Positions 1-8,808 of a DNA stretch of 57,846 nt are shown one piece after another; position 1 is the stretch's first letter, and each line of letters starts with the position of its first letter. The stretch lies in the IMG/VR virus record IMGVR_UViG_3300028837_000819, positions 1 through 57,846 of that record, one strand, 5' to 3'. The stretch comes from a virus. Below the pieces are notes generated by a model. The model was given only the letters and a program-made list of their open reading frames with translations. It was not told the origin of the DNA and made no database searches. Both the position numbers and the translations under genes were made by a program.

Positions 1-1
1 C

Positions 2-958
2 GACCGGCAGACCAAGCAGAAGCTCGGTCCCAAGGGCAACGTGATCGAGGCGCTCCAGAAGTTCTCGATGAAGCCCTGTCCCATCTGCGGGTCCAAGGTA
101 CCTACGAACACCGGGTACTGCATGAAGTGCAAGAAGAAGACCCTGAAGACCGAGAGCGTTGACGAGGCCACGTTCGAGAAGGGTCGCCGTGTTGCGTGGA
201 CTGCCCCTAACGGTACCAAGATGCAGGGCGTGGTGGTCAACGACGTTGGCGGCAAGTATGACATCAAGGTCAGGGTGACGAACCCCACGCCCAAGAGGGG
301 CGACGAGGAAGTCCTTGTCAAGCGCGCGAAGCTCAAGACTGCGGGGCCTGCTGAGGACCTCGACGAGGACAAGACGAGCAAGGAGATGGAGGCGGGGCTC
401 AAGGGCTTCGTCGCCGACTACATCCTCTCCCGCAGCCACGGCAACGTCTCGCTTGCCAAGCAGATCAAGAAGAAGATCGACGCGATCATCAAGAAGAAGG
501 GGCTCAAGAAGGACAAGGTGTACGGGTACTTCGGCGACCCCGACGACCCGAAGCAGCGGGAGAAGGTTCGCAAGGCCGCGCGCAACCTCAAGGAGAGCGA
601 GCTTGCGGAGGTCGCGGGTGGCATGACCATGACGATGCAGGGCCGCGAGATCAAGGAGCCCACGTTCCTCAAGTCGATGGCGAATAAGGCGGGGGTCGAA
701 CTCAAGCGGGCTCTCCGTCTGTGGGGCAAGGCTCAGTTCGCCACCGAGGACCAGTACCCGGAGATCAAGAAGAAGTCCTCGCGGTACTACGAGATCGTGA
801 CGGGCATCTTCAAGAAGATGCAAGATGCTCAGGCTCAAGGAGGATGTGGACCTCAAAGCGTGGCTCGCGGGCTTGAGCAATGCGGACTGGCGGGGCATTA
901 TCGAGCAGGAGCCCCCGACCAACGGCGAGCCCCCCGCAAACGGCGAAGAGCCGGATGA
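2..958 (+). CDS. Cys-rich/Lys-rich phage protein, N-terminal part (open at left edge, frame-disrupted)
   Basis: The frame is open from the first bases, so the true start lies left of the window; a GTG at 41 is only the first possible internal start. A zinc-knuckle-like pair (CPIC, then CMKC) is encoded near 77-130. It is followed by a small beta domain (KGRRVAW...GVVVNDVGGKYDIKV) that could be SH3/Tudor-like, then Lys-rich helices. Plausible protein ends near 820 (GIFKKM). The remaining 45 codons to the TGA at 956-958 look like a shadow of another frame: Arg/Gly/Ala-rich and out of character. A 7-bp tandem duplication at 815-828 causes the shift. With one copy removed, the frame runs on into the 825-1430 ORF as one protein of at least 473 residues. 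Function not recognised; position upstream of head genes suggests a virion or head-assembly role. Confidence 0.6.
   Translation, partial: DRQTKQKLGPKGNVIEALQKFSMKPCPICGSKVPTNTGYCMKCKKKTLKTESVDEATFEKGRRVAWTAPNGTKMQGVVVNDVGGKYDIKVRVTNPTPKRGDEEVLVKRAKLKTAGPAEDLDEDKTSKEMEAGLKGFVADYILSRSHGNVSLAKQIKKKIDAIIKKKGLKKDKVYGYFGDPDDPKQREKVRKAARNLKESELAEVAGGMTMTMQGREIKEPTFLKSMANKAGVELKRALRLWGKAQFATEDQYPEIKKKSSRYYEIVTGIFKKMQDAQAQGGCGPQSVARGLEQCGLAGHYRAGAPDQRRAPRKRRRAG
815..828 (+). repeat. 7-bp tandem duplication that breaks the reading frame
   Basis: AAGATGC occurs twice in direct tandem (815-821, 822-828). Each copy carries an ATG (818 and 825), and the two ATGs are in different frames. Deleting one copy joins GIFKKM to LRLKEDVDLKAW in a single frame. 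There is no Shine-Dalgarno sequence at a usual distance before the ATG at 825. Confidence 0.85.
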
Positions 959-1430
959 CGATGACGATGACGACGACGATGATGACGAAGAGGACGATGA
1001 CGAGGACGAGCCCAAGGCAAAGCCGAAGCCCAAGACCACCGTCGCCGTCGCCTCCGGGAAGAAGGGCAAGAGCGCGGTCAACTACCAGCCGCAGTCCGGG
1101 ACGAAGAAGTGCAAGACGTGTTCGTTCTGGCTCGGCGGCCAGTGCTCTCAGGTGAAGGGTAAGATCAGTCCGGACGGCACGTGCGACCTCCACCAGAAGA
1201 AGGTGAAGACAGAATCCAACAATTTGTTGGTCCGCTTCAGCATCACCGAGAGCGATCACAAGCTCGTCAAGAAGTTCATGGACCTCGCGAAGGGCGTTGG
1301 GCTGGACTACGAGACTCCTGTCCATCTGCGCGGCGGGAAGCTCGAATTCGATGTTCCGGAGGCGCTTGGCCGGAAGATCAAGCCCTTCATGGAGGGCGTT
1401 GGGGTCTCTGCGGAGGTCCTGCAGGAATAA
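825..1430 (+). CDS. C-terminal continuation of the disrupted Cys-rich protein (polyacidic linker plus Cys cluster)
   Basis: Can be read as a 201-residue ORF from the ATG at 825, but that ATG has no ribosome site and lies in the second copy of a 7-bp duplication, so this is more likely the tail of the upstream gene. It begins LRLKEDVDLKAWLAGLSNADW and then has a long Asp/Glu run (about residues 45-65). A Cys cluster follows (CKTC, then QCSQ, then TCDLH), plausibly metal-binding. The last 65 residues form a compact domain (RFSITESDHKLVKKF... to VSAEVLQE). The codons joining the Cys cluster to the last domain contain the 15-bp palindrome at 1216-1230. No family recognised. Confidence 0.6.
   Translation: MLRLKEDVDLKAWLAGLSNADWRGIIEQEPPTNGEPPANGEEPDDDDDDDDDDDEEDDDEDEPKAKPKPKTTVAVASGKKGKSAVNYQPQSGTKKCKTCSFWLGGQCSQVKGKISPDGTCDLHQKKVKTESNNLLVRFSITESDHKLVKKFMDLAKGVGLDYETPVHLRGGKLEFDVPEALGRKIKPFMEGVGVSAEVLQE
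1216..1230. repeat. Palindrome copy 1 (CCAACAATTTGTTGG), inside a coding region
   Basis: Core CAACAATTTGTTG at 1217-1229, flanked by C and G to make a 15-bp odd palindrome. It is the only one of five copies inside a gene, where it encodes Ser-Asn-Asn-Leu-Leu with two TTG leucines, while the gene mostly uses CTC. Other copies: 21424, 27913, 44322, 52634. Confidence 0.75.
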
Positions 1431-1434
1431 GGGG

Positions 1435-1470
1435 TTTTTCGGAAAAAAGGGTGGACACTACTACACCCTT
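1435..1470 (+). terminator. Hairpin pair in the gap after the disrupted gene
   Basis: TTTTTCGGAAAAA (1435-1447) is a palindrome around a central G. It overlaps a second hairpin, AAGGGTG (1447-1453) pairing with CACCCTT (1464-1470) around a 10-nt loop. A modest T-rich stretch follows (TTAAACTTTT). Position after a stop codon suggests a weak terminator; a leader structure for the next gene is the alternative. Confidence 0.4.
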
Positions 1471-1523
1471 GCGTTAAACTTTTGGTCGTTGCCGCTCTGG
1501 CAGAACGGATAAGGAGGATCGTC

Positions 1524-2543
1524 ATGAGTCCAGTCGTGATCGGCGGGTCCAAGGAGAAGGTCGATGAGGTCGACGTCGAACAGCTTCTCGTGAACGAGGA
1601 GGGCGAGCCCTCCATCGAGGCGCAGGTCATCGAGGCTTTCCTCGACGACGTCGAGTATTCCCCCCTCATAGACGAGATGCTGGCGGACGAGGACACGCGC
1701 GAACTCGTCAAGGTCAGCGAGGTGCACGCCAAGCCGCTCAAGGGCGTCGAGGGTGCGCTGATCGTCTGCGAGGAGGGCGAGGAGGACGATGAGGACGCGA
1801 GCCTCTACCTCCTCTTCGAGGTCAAGGGCTCGGACATGGCCGAGATCATCGACGTCGATGACCTGTACGCCATGTTCGACTACCACCTCCGGGAAGAGCT
1901 TCCCGAGGAGACCCTCGAAGACAAGATCAAGAAGGCCGTCTTCGGTGTCATCGACATCGACGAGGACGAGCTTGACGAGCGGTTCAAGAAGGGCGACTTC
2001 CGGAAGATTCACAAGGCTGGCGGGAAGGATCAGGTCGCGCGGATGCTGATCGCCATGATGAAGAAGGAAGTCATCCAGCGGGCCGACTCGCCGGGCACCG
2101 GTTACAAGGGCGGGGACTACAAGAAGCAGCCCGCCGGGTACTCGACCGGCACCCCGAAGGGGAAGAAGAAGTACCGCCTGTACAAGAAGAAGTTCGCCGC
2201 CAAGATCAAGAAGGCCGCCGTCAAGGCGAAGAAGGCCATCAAGATCGCGGGCAAGAAGGCGGGCGCGAAGGGCAAGAAGAAGAAGGCCGGTGGCAAGAAG
2301 AAGGTCGCCGCTTCCGTCGAAGCCCCGGCCGCCGGGACCGTTCTCAGCGAGGGCGCGAGCCTCGCGGGCAAGGTCCTCGGTGTCATGGGCGGGAAGCCTA
2401 CGAAGCCCGGCTTCATCATCGAGGGCGATGAGGAGAAGAAGCCCGAGCCCGAGAAGAAGCCCGAAGGCGGGGACACCAAGCCCGCCGACGAGCCGGAGAA
2501 GAAGGACGGGGACACCGATCCCGAGAAGAGCGACGACGAGTAG
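1524..2543 (+). CDS. Lys-rich, histone-like-tailed phage protein of unknown function
   Basis: Start chosen at ATG 1524 because AAGGAGG (1511-1517) sits 6 nt upstream; an earlier TTG at 1482 in the same frame lacks a site. The 339-residue product has an acidic N-terminal half (to about residue 190), a strongly basic middle (about 205-270) dominated by KK, AKK and GKK like histone H1 tails, then an acidic Pro/Glu/Lys tail ending EKSDDE. The basic middle would bind nucleic acid, so a DNA-condensing or packaged internal protein is possible. That is inference from composition; no family is recognised. Confidence 0.75.
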   Translation: MSPVVIGGSKEKVDEVDVEQLLVNEEGEPSIEAQVIEAFLDDVEYSPLIDEMLADEDTRELVKVSEVHAKPLKGVEGALIVCEEGEEDDEDASLYLLFEVKGSDMAEIIDVDDLYAMFDYHLREELPEETLEDKIKKAVFGVIDIDEDELDERFKKGDFRKIHKAGGKDQVARMLIAMMKKEVIQRADSPGTGYKGGDYKKQPAGYSTGTPKGKKKYRLYKKKFAAKIKKAAVKAKKAIKIAGKKAGAKGKKKKAGGKKKVAASVEAPAAGTVLSEGASLAGKVLGVMGGKPTKPGFIIEGDEEKKPEPEKKPEGGDTKPADEPEKKDGDTDPEKSDDE

Positions 2544-2613
2544 CAGACTCTCGTCGATCTTTGCCTGAGCGTCGGGGCCGTTGGGTCACAGGGGGGTACC
2601 AGCGGCCCGGCCT

Positions 2614-2627
2614 CACCTCGGGAGGTG
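2614..2627 (+). promoter_or_regulatory. Hairpin embedding a Shine-Dalgarno site
   Basis: CACCT (2614-2618) pairs with AGGTG (2623-2627) around CGGG. The 3' arm contains the GGAGG used by the TTG start at 2632. It could lower translation of the next gene; the stem is short. Confidence 0.35.
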
Positions 2628-2631
2628 TTAC

Positions 2632-3063
2632 TTGGACGGTCCTCCGTCTCATGAACTACCGCCAGTGAAGTCGTCCGAACTGGCGTTGAACACAGGCCCC
2701 GTCGGCGCGGTGTTGAAACGCCACGTCGATGAGGCTGACGAACTGGAGCCTGCGGCACAGCCAAATCCGTCTGCCGTCCGTGACGACGACAATGAGCCCT
2801 CGCCGCCGAGGACTCTCCCTGATCCGGCCCCGCAGGCTCCGGCTTCTGGTGACCTCCCCGAAGGGCTGACCACCCTCGGGGAGGTTGCCAACTACCTCCA
2901 AGCCAAGATAGACGAGGCACCACCCGAGTTTGACGAAGCGGAGGGCGAAGTCGACGCCGATTGGGATGCAGCCAAGCTGTTGAAAGAGAGCGTACCTCAA
3001 GTCCGCAGCACCGGTCCGCAGGTGGCGGCCAAGGCGCTCGGACGCATGAGGCCCGGTTCATGA
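2632..3063 (+). CDS. Small acidic Pro-rich protein, unknown
   Basis: Start placed at TTG 2632 because GGAGG at 2621-2625 is 6 nt upstream; no ATG is available early in the frame. The product of about 143 residues has a Pro/Asp/Glu-rich, probably disordered middle (residues 40-75). A short helical segment follows (LPEGLTTLGEVANYLQAKID), then an acidic stretch and the C-terminal end VAAKALGRMRPGS. Its stop overlaps the next start (ATGA at 3060-3063), so the two are probably translationally coupled. The final AAKALGRM resembles ASLAGKVLGVM near the end of the previous protein's basic region, possibly a shared short tail motif. No family recognised. Confidence 0.6.
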   Translation: MDGPPSHELPPVKSSELALNTGPVGAVLKRHVDEADELEPAAQPNPSAVRDDDNEPSPPRTLPDPAPQAPASGDLPEGLTTLGEVANYLQAKIDEAPPEFDEAEGEVDADWDAAKLLKESVPQVRSTGPQVAAKALGRMRPGS

Positions 3064-3545
3064 ATGTATACGACCCGTATGCACACGCCGAGCGGCCCTT
3101 AGAGGAGTGCACCGCGCTCCTGTTCGCAGGCGACTACATCCCCGTCAAGTCCGTGATCGAAGACAAGTGGTTCGCCGTTCACATGCGGACCAACCGATCC
3201 TTCAAGCTGTCCAATCTTCCCGAGGACGCCAACGGGAAGATGCTTCAGGATACGATCCTTTCTCACGAACTCTCCAACGAGTTGCTCGAAGCGTGCTACG
3301 AAGTACGCTTCCGGATGGTGGAGGTCGCTCCTCCAAGCGAGGCGGAACTCGATGAGGCGAAGGCGCGAATCGACTCTCGGTACGGTCAACCCCCCCGACC
3401 CGCTGCCGAGGCGAGAGCGCTCTTCTCGGGCTATAGACCCGGCGAGGTCCGCCTTGCAACCATCCGTCTGTCAGAGAAGCTCCTCGATGACACGATGGCA
3501 AGCATAGAGCGCGTGCGGATCAGCGCGCTTGCGGAGGAGGGTTAG
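3060..3545 (+). CDS. Unknown phage protein, 161 residues
   Basis: Starts at ATG 3060 in an ATGA overlap with the preceding stop. It begins MNVYDPYAHAERPLEE and has an N-terminal beta-rich half (LLFAGDYIPVKSVIEDKWFAVHM) and a helical C-terminal half with many Glu, Arg and Ala. No transmembrane segment, signal peptide or known motif is visible. Its stop lies just before the next ATG, and its tail codons (GCGGAGGAGGGTTAG) supply the ribosome site of the kinase-fusion gene, so the genes form one operon. Function unknown. Confidence 0.7.
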   Translation: MNVYDPYAHAERPLEECTALLFAGDYIPVKSVIEDKWFAVHMRTNRSFKLSNLPEDANGKMLQDTILSHELSNELLEACYEVRFRMVEVAPPSEAELDEAKARIDSRYGQPPRPAAEARALFSGYRPGEVRLATIRLSEKLLDDTMASIERVRISALAEEG

Positions 3546-3548
3546 TGC

Positions 3549-5828
3549 ATGGCGCTCTCCGCGCTGCTCGCCGATCCCACGGTCGAGGAACCTACGTACC
3601 TCGATGACTTCTTCCTCTCGGAGGCGGTCTGCCGCAGGATCGCCTCCTTGACGGAAGGCCGGGAGGACAAGCACGTCCTCAAGGCTGTCTTCCTCGCCGG
3701 AGCCGGAGGCGCTGGCAAGTCTGCCGTCGCCGACGCGATGTTCGCGGGCACCGGGATGAAGGTCATCAACGCTGACAAGCATCTCGAACGGTTCCTGAAG
3801 GAACTCAAGATACCGCCCGCCGAGGTGGGGCTGGAGTACGGGCTCTTCCGCAAGGCCCGCGATCTCATGAAGAAGGAGATGAGGCACTACGCACTCGCCC
3901 GCCTCGGGGTCATCGTTGACTCGACGGCGTGGGAGTACACGCGGATCGCGGAGCCCGTCAAGAAGTTCCGGCAACTCGGGTACGACGTCTTCATGGTCTT
4001 CGTGGACACGAGCCTTGAGACGGCGCTTGCCCGGAACAAGGCGCGGGCAGAGAAGGGCGGCCGGAAGGTCCCGGACAGTTTCGTCGAGGACGCGTGGCGC
4101 GGATCGCAGAAGAACAAGAAGAAGTTCGCCAAGCTCTTCGGCAAGAAGCGGTTCCTCATCGTCGATAATGACAAGGACGTGGAGAAGAAGACGTGGGCCA
4201 ACGTGATCGCCCCGAAGCTACGTTCCATCTCCAACAGGATTCTCAAGGCGGCCGTCAAGAACAAGAAGGGGATCGCGTGGCTGAAGAGCGGCAAGCGGGC
4301 GACGAAGGCGTCGCGTGCAGCCGAGTGGCCGAAGCCCAAGAAACCCAAGCCGTTCGTCTTCAAGGCCGATGCGCCCAAGGCCCCGCAGGGGAAGGTGAGC
4401 AAGAAGGGCGTCCCGATGGGGCGCAAGGGGCCGTCGAAGCTGAAGGCCGAGTTCAAGGGTAAGGGCAAGATGGACCTCGGCGTGATGTTTCCCGAGCTAT
4501 TCGGGAAGAGCTACATCCGCCCCAACGAGTCGATGGCCGAGTCCTTCATCAACGAGAAGGACCTCTCGAAGCTCAAGCCCAAGCTCGACGACCTGAAGCA
4601 CAACATCGAGGCGATGTACGAGCTTGAGTGGAAGTATTACCAGATCAAGAACAACGCGTGGACCGGCCGCCCGGAACGGTACGAGAACACGCTGAAGCTC
4701 TACGCCAAGGCGCTGAAGCAGATCATCCCCGCCACAGCGAAGCTCCTGCTTCCGACGTTCGATAAGTGGCTCTCGCAGCACGCGCTCACGAGCAAGAAGT
4801 CGTGGGGCAAGGCGCGCGTCGGTGAGGACCGCGAGATGTACGACGACGTGAAGGAGGCGTGGGGCGCGCTCCAAGGCGAGCTTGAGAGGTACGGCGGCCG
4901 GGATGCTACGTGGGCTCTCATTGACGTGGACCTCGATCAGACGCCGCGCTTCAAGGAACTGGTCGAGCTTCTCCGCAGTGAGGACGAACAATTCTGGAAG
5001 GACGAGCAGTACAGCGAGCACGGCGATGACGATGACGAGTGGGAGCCGTACCCGTACGAGGACGAGCAGTCGTACCTCGAATCGCTCGCGGGCATGGGGG
5101 ACTTCGGTGACGCGCTCGCGTCCTTCTCCATCGACGACGGCTGGAAGTGGGACATCATCGAGGAACTCTACGGCGAGCTTGTCTTCGATGCGTGGTTCGA
5201 TCACTGGAAGGCGCAGGGGATCGTGCAGACGCGGGCAATGGTCCAGAAGCGTCGCAACGATCTCAGCAAGCTCTCGCGTGGTGTGAAGAACGTCCCCAAG
5301 GGCGTGGTCCGGCTCAACCTCGCGCTCAACTGTGCGCACCAGACGGGCTCGATGCTCGACTACGTGGAGCAGGAGCACGAGGATGTCAACACCGCGTTCC
5401 TCAACAAGCTCTCCAACCGGGCGATCCCGCCGAAGTGGAAGAAGGAGATGCGGACCATCGGCGTGGACCTCAACCCGGCGAACGAGAAGAAGACGAGCAA
5501 CTGGCAGAAGTTCATGAAGGCGTGGAAGTCATACTCCGAGTCGCTGGACGAGGGCGTGTCCGCGATCTACGAAGGCAAGAAGGGTCCGATGTGGAAGACC
5601 CTTGAGAAGAACAAGGTGAAGCTCTCTGACGAGGAGCGCGCTGAGGTCATGAAGCGGAAGGCTGTCTGGCACCACGGCCCGAACGGAGAAGCGACGCCCG
5701 CCGTCTGGAAGGCTGTGGTCGACGGCGTGAAGTGGTACGTGACGAACACGCACCGGGCCTTCAACGTCCGGCCTACGCTCGCGGGCGCGATCAGCCGGTA
5801 CCACAAGTTCATCAAGAGCACGGCTTAG
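3549..5828 (+). CDS. P-loop kinase (zeta-toxin/polynucleotide-kinase-like) fused to a long unknown domain
   Basis: ATG 3549 follows GGAGGAGGG. The 759-residue product has a Walker A motif GAGGAGKS at about residues 51-58, then VINADKHLERFL, a helical lid and VIVDSTAWEY. FMVFVDTSLETALARNKAR follows, as in zeta-toxin/AAA_33 kinases that phosphorylate nucleotides, sugars or nucleic-acid ends. The kinase-like domain ends near residue 225. Behind it is a basic linker and about 450 residues of helical, Trp/Tyr-rich sequence with an Asp/Glu patch (about 495-515). Kinase-family membership is well supported by motif order; substrate and the C-terminal role are unknown. The fusion is much longer than stand-alone zeta toxins (usually under 300 residues), and no antitoxin gene is adjacent, so it may be a virion-carried enzyme. 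Confidence 0.7.
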   Translation: MALSALLADPTVEEPTYLDDFFLSEAVCRRIASLTEGREDKHVLKAVFLAGAGGAGKSAVADAMFAGTGMKVINADKHLERFLKELKIPPAEVGLEYGLFRKARDLMKKEMRHYALARLGVIVDSTAWEYTRIAEPVKKFRQLGYDVFMVFVDTSLETALARNKARAEKGGRKVPDSFVEDAWRGSQKNKKKFAKLFGKKRFLIVDNDKDVEKKTWANVIAPKLRSISNRILKAAVKNKKGIAWLKSGKRATKASRAAEWPKPKKPKPFVFKADAPKAPQGKVSKKGVPMGRKGPSKLKAEFKGKGKMDLGVMFPELFGKSYIRPNESMAESFINEKDLSKLKPKLDDLKHNIEAMYELEWKYYQIKNNAWTGRPERYENTLKLYAKALKQIIPATAKLLLPTFDKWLSQHALTSKKSWGKARVGEDREMYDDVKEAWGALQGELERYGGRDATWALIDVDLDQTPRFKELVELLRSEDEQFWKDEQYSEHGDDDDEWEPYPYEDEQSYLESLAGMGDFGDALASFSIDDGWKWDIIEELYGELVFDAWFDHWKAQGIVQTRAMVQKRRNDLSKLSRGVKNVPKGVVRLNLALNCAHQTGSMLDYVEQEHEDVNTAFLNKLSNRAIPPKWKKEMRTIGVDLNPANEKKTSNWQKFMKAWKSYSESLDEGVSAIYEGKKGPMWKTLEKNKVKLSDEERAEVMKRKAVWHHGPNGEATPAVWKAVVDGVKWYVTNTHRAFNVRPTLAGAISRYHKFIKSTA

Positions 5829-5837
5829 GGGCACGCG

Positions 5838-8780
5838 ATGGCAACGGGGAAGTACAAGTTCGCTGACCTGAAGGATGTCGAAGAGGCGATGAACGGCCTC
5901 GACTCCATCGTCTCAGGCGCGGGTGTGATACAGGGTGCGGTCAACACGTTCGCGGACCTGCCGAATCCCATTGGCCTCAAGGACGGAACTATCTACATCG
6001 TTCGGCTGGACACGCCGGGCCACGACAACGGCTTCTATGTGGTGCAGTCGGACACGTGGCAGTTCTTCGATGCGCTCAACTTCCAAGACTCCGACGAGGT
6101 CCCCAACAAGTCGATCATACCGGGTGCGAGCGTGACCGCTGCGCTCGATCACCTCGGCGGGTACTTCATGTCGGACTTCTCTACGCCACAGGCGGCCATT
6201 GACGCGGCCATCGTGTCGGGACAGAAGTTCCTCTTCGTCGATCAGCTATTCTCGCTCTCCGTCGCGCTGGACCTCAAGAGTGAGGCGGACCTCAGCCTCA
6301 TGGGGCTCGGGTCGGGGACGGGCTTCCTCGTTGCGAACGTGGCAGCCACAGGAGCCATCGAGAACGTCGGGGATCGTGCGAAGCTCAGTGACATCTACAT
6401 CGAGGTCCAGAACTGCACCACCACGGCCAAGATCATCGACGCGGACGCGGCTGCAGGCGTGACGCTGGACAACGTGCTCATCAGGATGAAGACCGGCACG
6501 CAGGCGGCCCGCGCCTTCTCGCTCTTCGACTGCGACGACTCCACCGTCAACCTCTGCCGGGTCATTGTCGAGGATGCTGGCACTGGCAAGCTCGATTACG
6601 GCATCTATGCTGAAGGCTGCGAGAACATCATCGTCCAGAGCAACCGCACGCTCAAGGGGACGGTCGGGATCAGGGTCGATGACAGCGAGCGGGCCTCGGT
6701 CGAGAACAACTACGTCCTGTATCCGTGGGGCAACGCGTACGAGATCGTTGACTTCAACCACGGGCAGGCCCTCAGCAACCACGCGTACTCGGGCAACACG
6801 GCGGGCACGTACGGCTTCTTCCTTCAGAACCTCGAAAGCCTCCAGTTTGGCAAGAATGACGTGCAGGATTGGGACGCCGGGGCCAACATGACCGGCGCGT
6901 ACTTTGACAACGTGGACAAGGGCGTCTTCGAGGGGAACCTCTTCCGGGACCTCTCGCTTGACGGGATGTACTTCACGGACAGCGCCAGTCTCACGTGCCG
7001 GAACAACTTCGTGCACGTGTGCGGGCGCGACGGCATTTACTTCAACACTAACCAGTACGCGAACATCTCGGGGAACTACATCTATTTCCCCGTGCGCGAC
7101 GGGTACGGCTTCACGTCCTGCGCTCAGACGATCCTCAATGACAACCACATCTTCGGACCGGGCGGCCGAAACGGCGTCCTGTGCTCGGCCGGGGCCATGT
7201 TCCAGATTGCCAACAACCACCTGTACAACGCCTTCGGGACCGGACCGGATATCGAGTGTGTCGATTGCACGACCGTCGTCATCGAGGGCAACATCTGTGG
7301 CGGGTCCAGTGTGCAGAAGGTCTACCTACATGGGGCCACCACGCGGGACATCCTCGTCGACGACAACCAGTGCACGTTCGTTCGATACGATGGGATCGTC
7401 GTTGAGGACTGCGAGAAGGTACAGGTCAAAGACAACACCATGCGCGTCGGGAGCGATGTTGACTTCGACGCCATCAAGGTGACCGAGGGCAATGACATCC
7501 ACGTCGAGGGCAACCAGATAACTCAGTGGGACGCTTCGACGGGCATCCGTGGCATCTCGTGGACCACCTCCGTGGCGGACAGCAGCAAGGGCACCATCTC
7601 TCGGAACAGGATCACGGGCCTCACGGGCGTTGGCATCTACCTCCACGGTGCACCCCCGGCCGGACCGAAGTATCACGAGCACGTCGACGTGGAGAACAAC
7701 AGGATCGTCAGTCCGGGGAGCCACGGCATCCACGCCGCGCACATCCGGTACTGCAACATCAACGGGAATAAGATCAGCAAGGGTCAGGGGCAGGATACCT
7801 ACGGCATCCTGATCGAGTCTGACGTGGGTCAGTCGAACAACCTGTGCTCCGTCTCTCGCAACAAGATCACGGAATGGAATGCGCAGACGGGGATGGGCTG
7901 CATCAAGATCGCCGGAAACAATAATACCGAGTTCGAGATCGACGAGAACAAGGCGTACCAGTGCACCGGCCACGCGATGGAGATCAAGTGCAGCGGGTTC
8001 AGCCTCATTGGCAACCGGGCCGAGGCAGCCTTCGGCGCGGCTCTACTTGCCAACGGGCTTGTCAACGGCAGCATCACTGGCGGGTCGTACGAGGGCGGTG
8101 ACGCCACGACCGGGGGTGCTATCGTCTTCGACGGTGGCGGATCAGTCACGCTCACTGGAGCCTTTATCAGTGGCGGTTCCTATCGCGCGGTGTGGGTGAA
8201 GGACTACTGTGAGAACATCAGCGTCACGGACAACCACATCAAGACCGGTGGGAACCTCGCGGCTGACCGCGCTGTCATCGACGTGGAGGGCGAGGTCGAG
8301 CGTATCCTCATTGGCGACAACGTCTTCGAGCACTCGAACCATCACCCGATCCGCGTCAAGACCGGAACCACTGGCGATCCCGACGCGGTGACGGTCAAGG
8401 GGAACATCTGCGTCGGCTGCTCTGTCGGCGGCATCAAGTGCCAGAACGTGGGCCATCTCAAGGTCGAGGGGAACACGCTCGGTGACAAGGCGTACAACGC
8501 CGGATACCCGGCCATCGACGTGGACAACTGCGATCAGGCGTCGCTCCAGCACAACACGATCTATGACTGGAACGCCGGGGCCGGAGATCACGGCATCTAC
8601 GTCCAGAACTCGACCAAGGTCCTGCAGGCGGACAACACGATCCAGAATGTGGGAGGTGACGCGGCGAAGTGGGAAGATACGGTCACGTACTCGATGAGTC
8701 GTGACAACATGATGATCGGCGAAACCGTCGATCTCGGTTCTGGCACCGGTAACGATGCGAACGGTGACCGGATCGTATAG
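5838..8780 (+). CDS. Right-handed beta-helix tail spike/fibre-like protein
   Basis: ATG 5838 with AGGGG upstream. The 980-residue product has an N-terminal region (1-110) with a typical phage-fibre look (NTFADLPNPIGLKDGTIYIV). A very long run of about 22-residue rungs follows, rich in N-x-I/N-x-V turns (SGNYIYF, GNICGG, DDNQCTF, NNRIV, GNKISKG), the hallmark of parallel beta-helix (PbH1, pectate-lyase-like) folds. Such proteins bind or cleave surface polysaccharide. No lytic catalytic site can be assigned by eye. Its place next to the ParB-methyltransferase genes, far from the tail genes, is unusual for a receptor-binding protein. Confidence 0.75.
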   Translation: MATGKYKFADLKDVEEAMNGLDSIVSGAGVIQGAVNTFADLPNPIGLKDGTIYIVRLDTPGHDNGFYVVQSDTWQFFDALNFQDSDEVPNKSIIPGASVTAALDHLGGYFMSDFSTPQAAIDAAIVSGQKFLFVDQLFSLSVALDLKSEADLSLMGLGSGTGFLVANVAATGAIENVGDRAKLSDIYIEVQNCTTTAKIIDADAAAGVTLDNVLIRMKTGTQAARAFSLFDCDDSTVNLCRVIVEDAGTGKLDYGIYAEGCENIIVQSNRTLKGTVGIRVDDSERASVENNYVLYPWGNAYEIVDFNHGQALSNHAYSGNTAGTYGFFLQNLESLQFGKNDVQDWDAGANMTGAYFDNVDKGVFEGNLFRDLSLDGMYFTDSASLTCRNNFVHVCGRDGIYFNTNQYANISGNYIYFPVRDGYGFTSCAQTILNDNHIFGPGGRNGVLCSAGAMFQIANNHLYNAFGTGPDIECVDCTTVVIEGNICGGSSVQKVYLHGATTRDILVDDNQCTFVRYDGIVVEDCEKVQVKDNTMRVGSDVDFDAIKVTEGNDIHVEGNQITQWDASTGIRGISWTTSVADSSKGTISRNRITGLTGVGIYLHGAPPAGPKYHEHVDVENNRIVSPGSHGIHAAHIRYCNINGNKISKGQGQDTYGILIESDVGQSNNLCSVSRNKITEWNAQTGMGCIKIAGNNNTEFEIDENKAYQCTGHAMEIKCSGFSLIGNRAEAAFGAALLANGLVNGSITGGSYEGGDATTGGAIVFDGGGSVTLTGAFISGGSYRAVWVKDYCENISVTDNHIKTGGNLAADRAVIDVEGEVERILIGDNVFEHSNHHPIRVKTGTTGDPDAVTVKGNICVGCSVGGIKCQNVGHLKVEGNTLGDKAYNAGYPAIDVDNCDQASLQHNTIYDWNAGAGDHGIYVQNSTKVLQADNTIQNVGGDAAKWEDTVTYSMSRDNMMIGETVDLGSGTGNDANGDRIV

Positions 8781-8781
8781 C

Positions 8782-8799
8782 CCCTTGCGAGCCCAAGGG
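8782..8799 (+). promoter_or_regulatory. Hairpin overlapping the ribosome site of the first ParB-methyltransferase gene
   Basis: CCCTTG (8782-8787) pairs with CAAGGG (8794-8799) around a 6-nt loop. The 3' arm is part of the AAGGGAGG site for GTG 8809, so the stem could hide it. Confidence 0.4.
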
Positions 8800-8808
8800 A
8801 GGTCAGGC

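Noticed and set aside
41-958. A complete stand-alone gene starting at GTG 41
   Set aside because: The frame is open through the left edge and its last 45 codons are out of frame with the real protein; treated as a partial, disrupted gene.
955-1012. Simple-sequence repeat (GAC/GAT run) as a phase-variation tract
   Set aside because: It encodes an Asp/Glu run in frame with mixed codons and does not disturb the frame; the frame break is at 815-828 instead.
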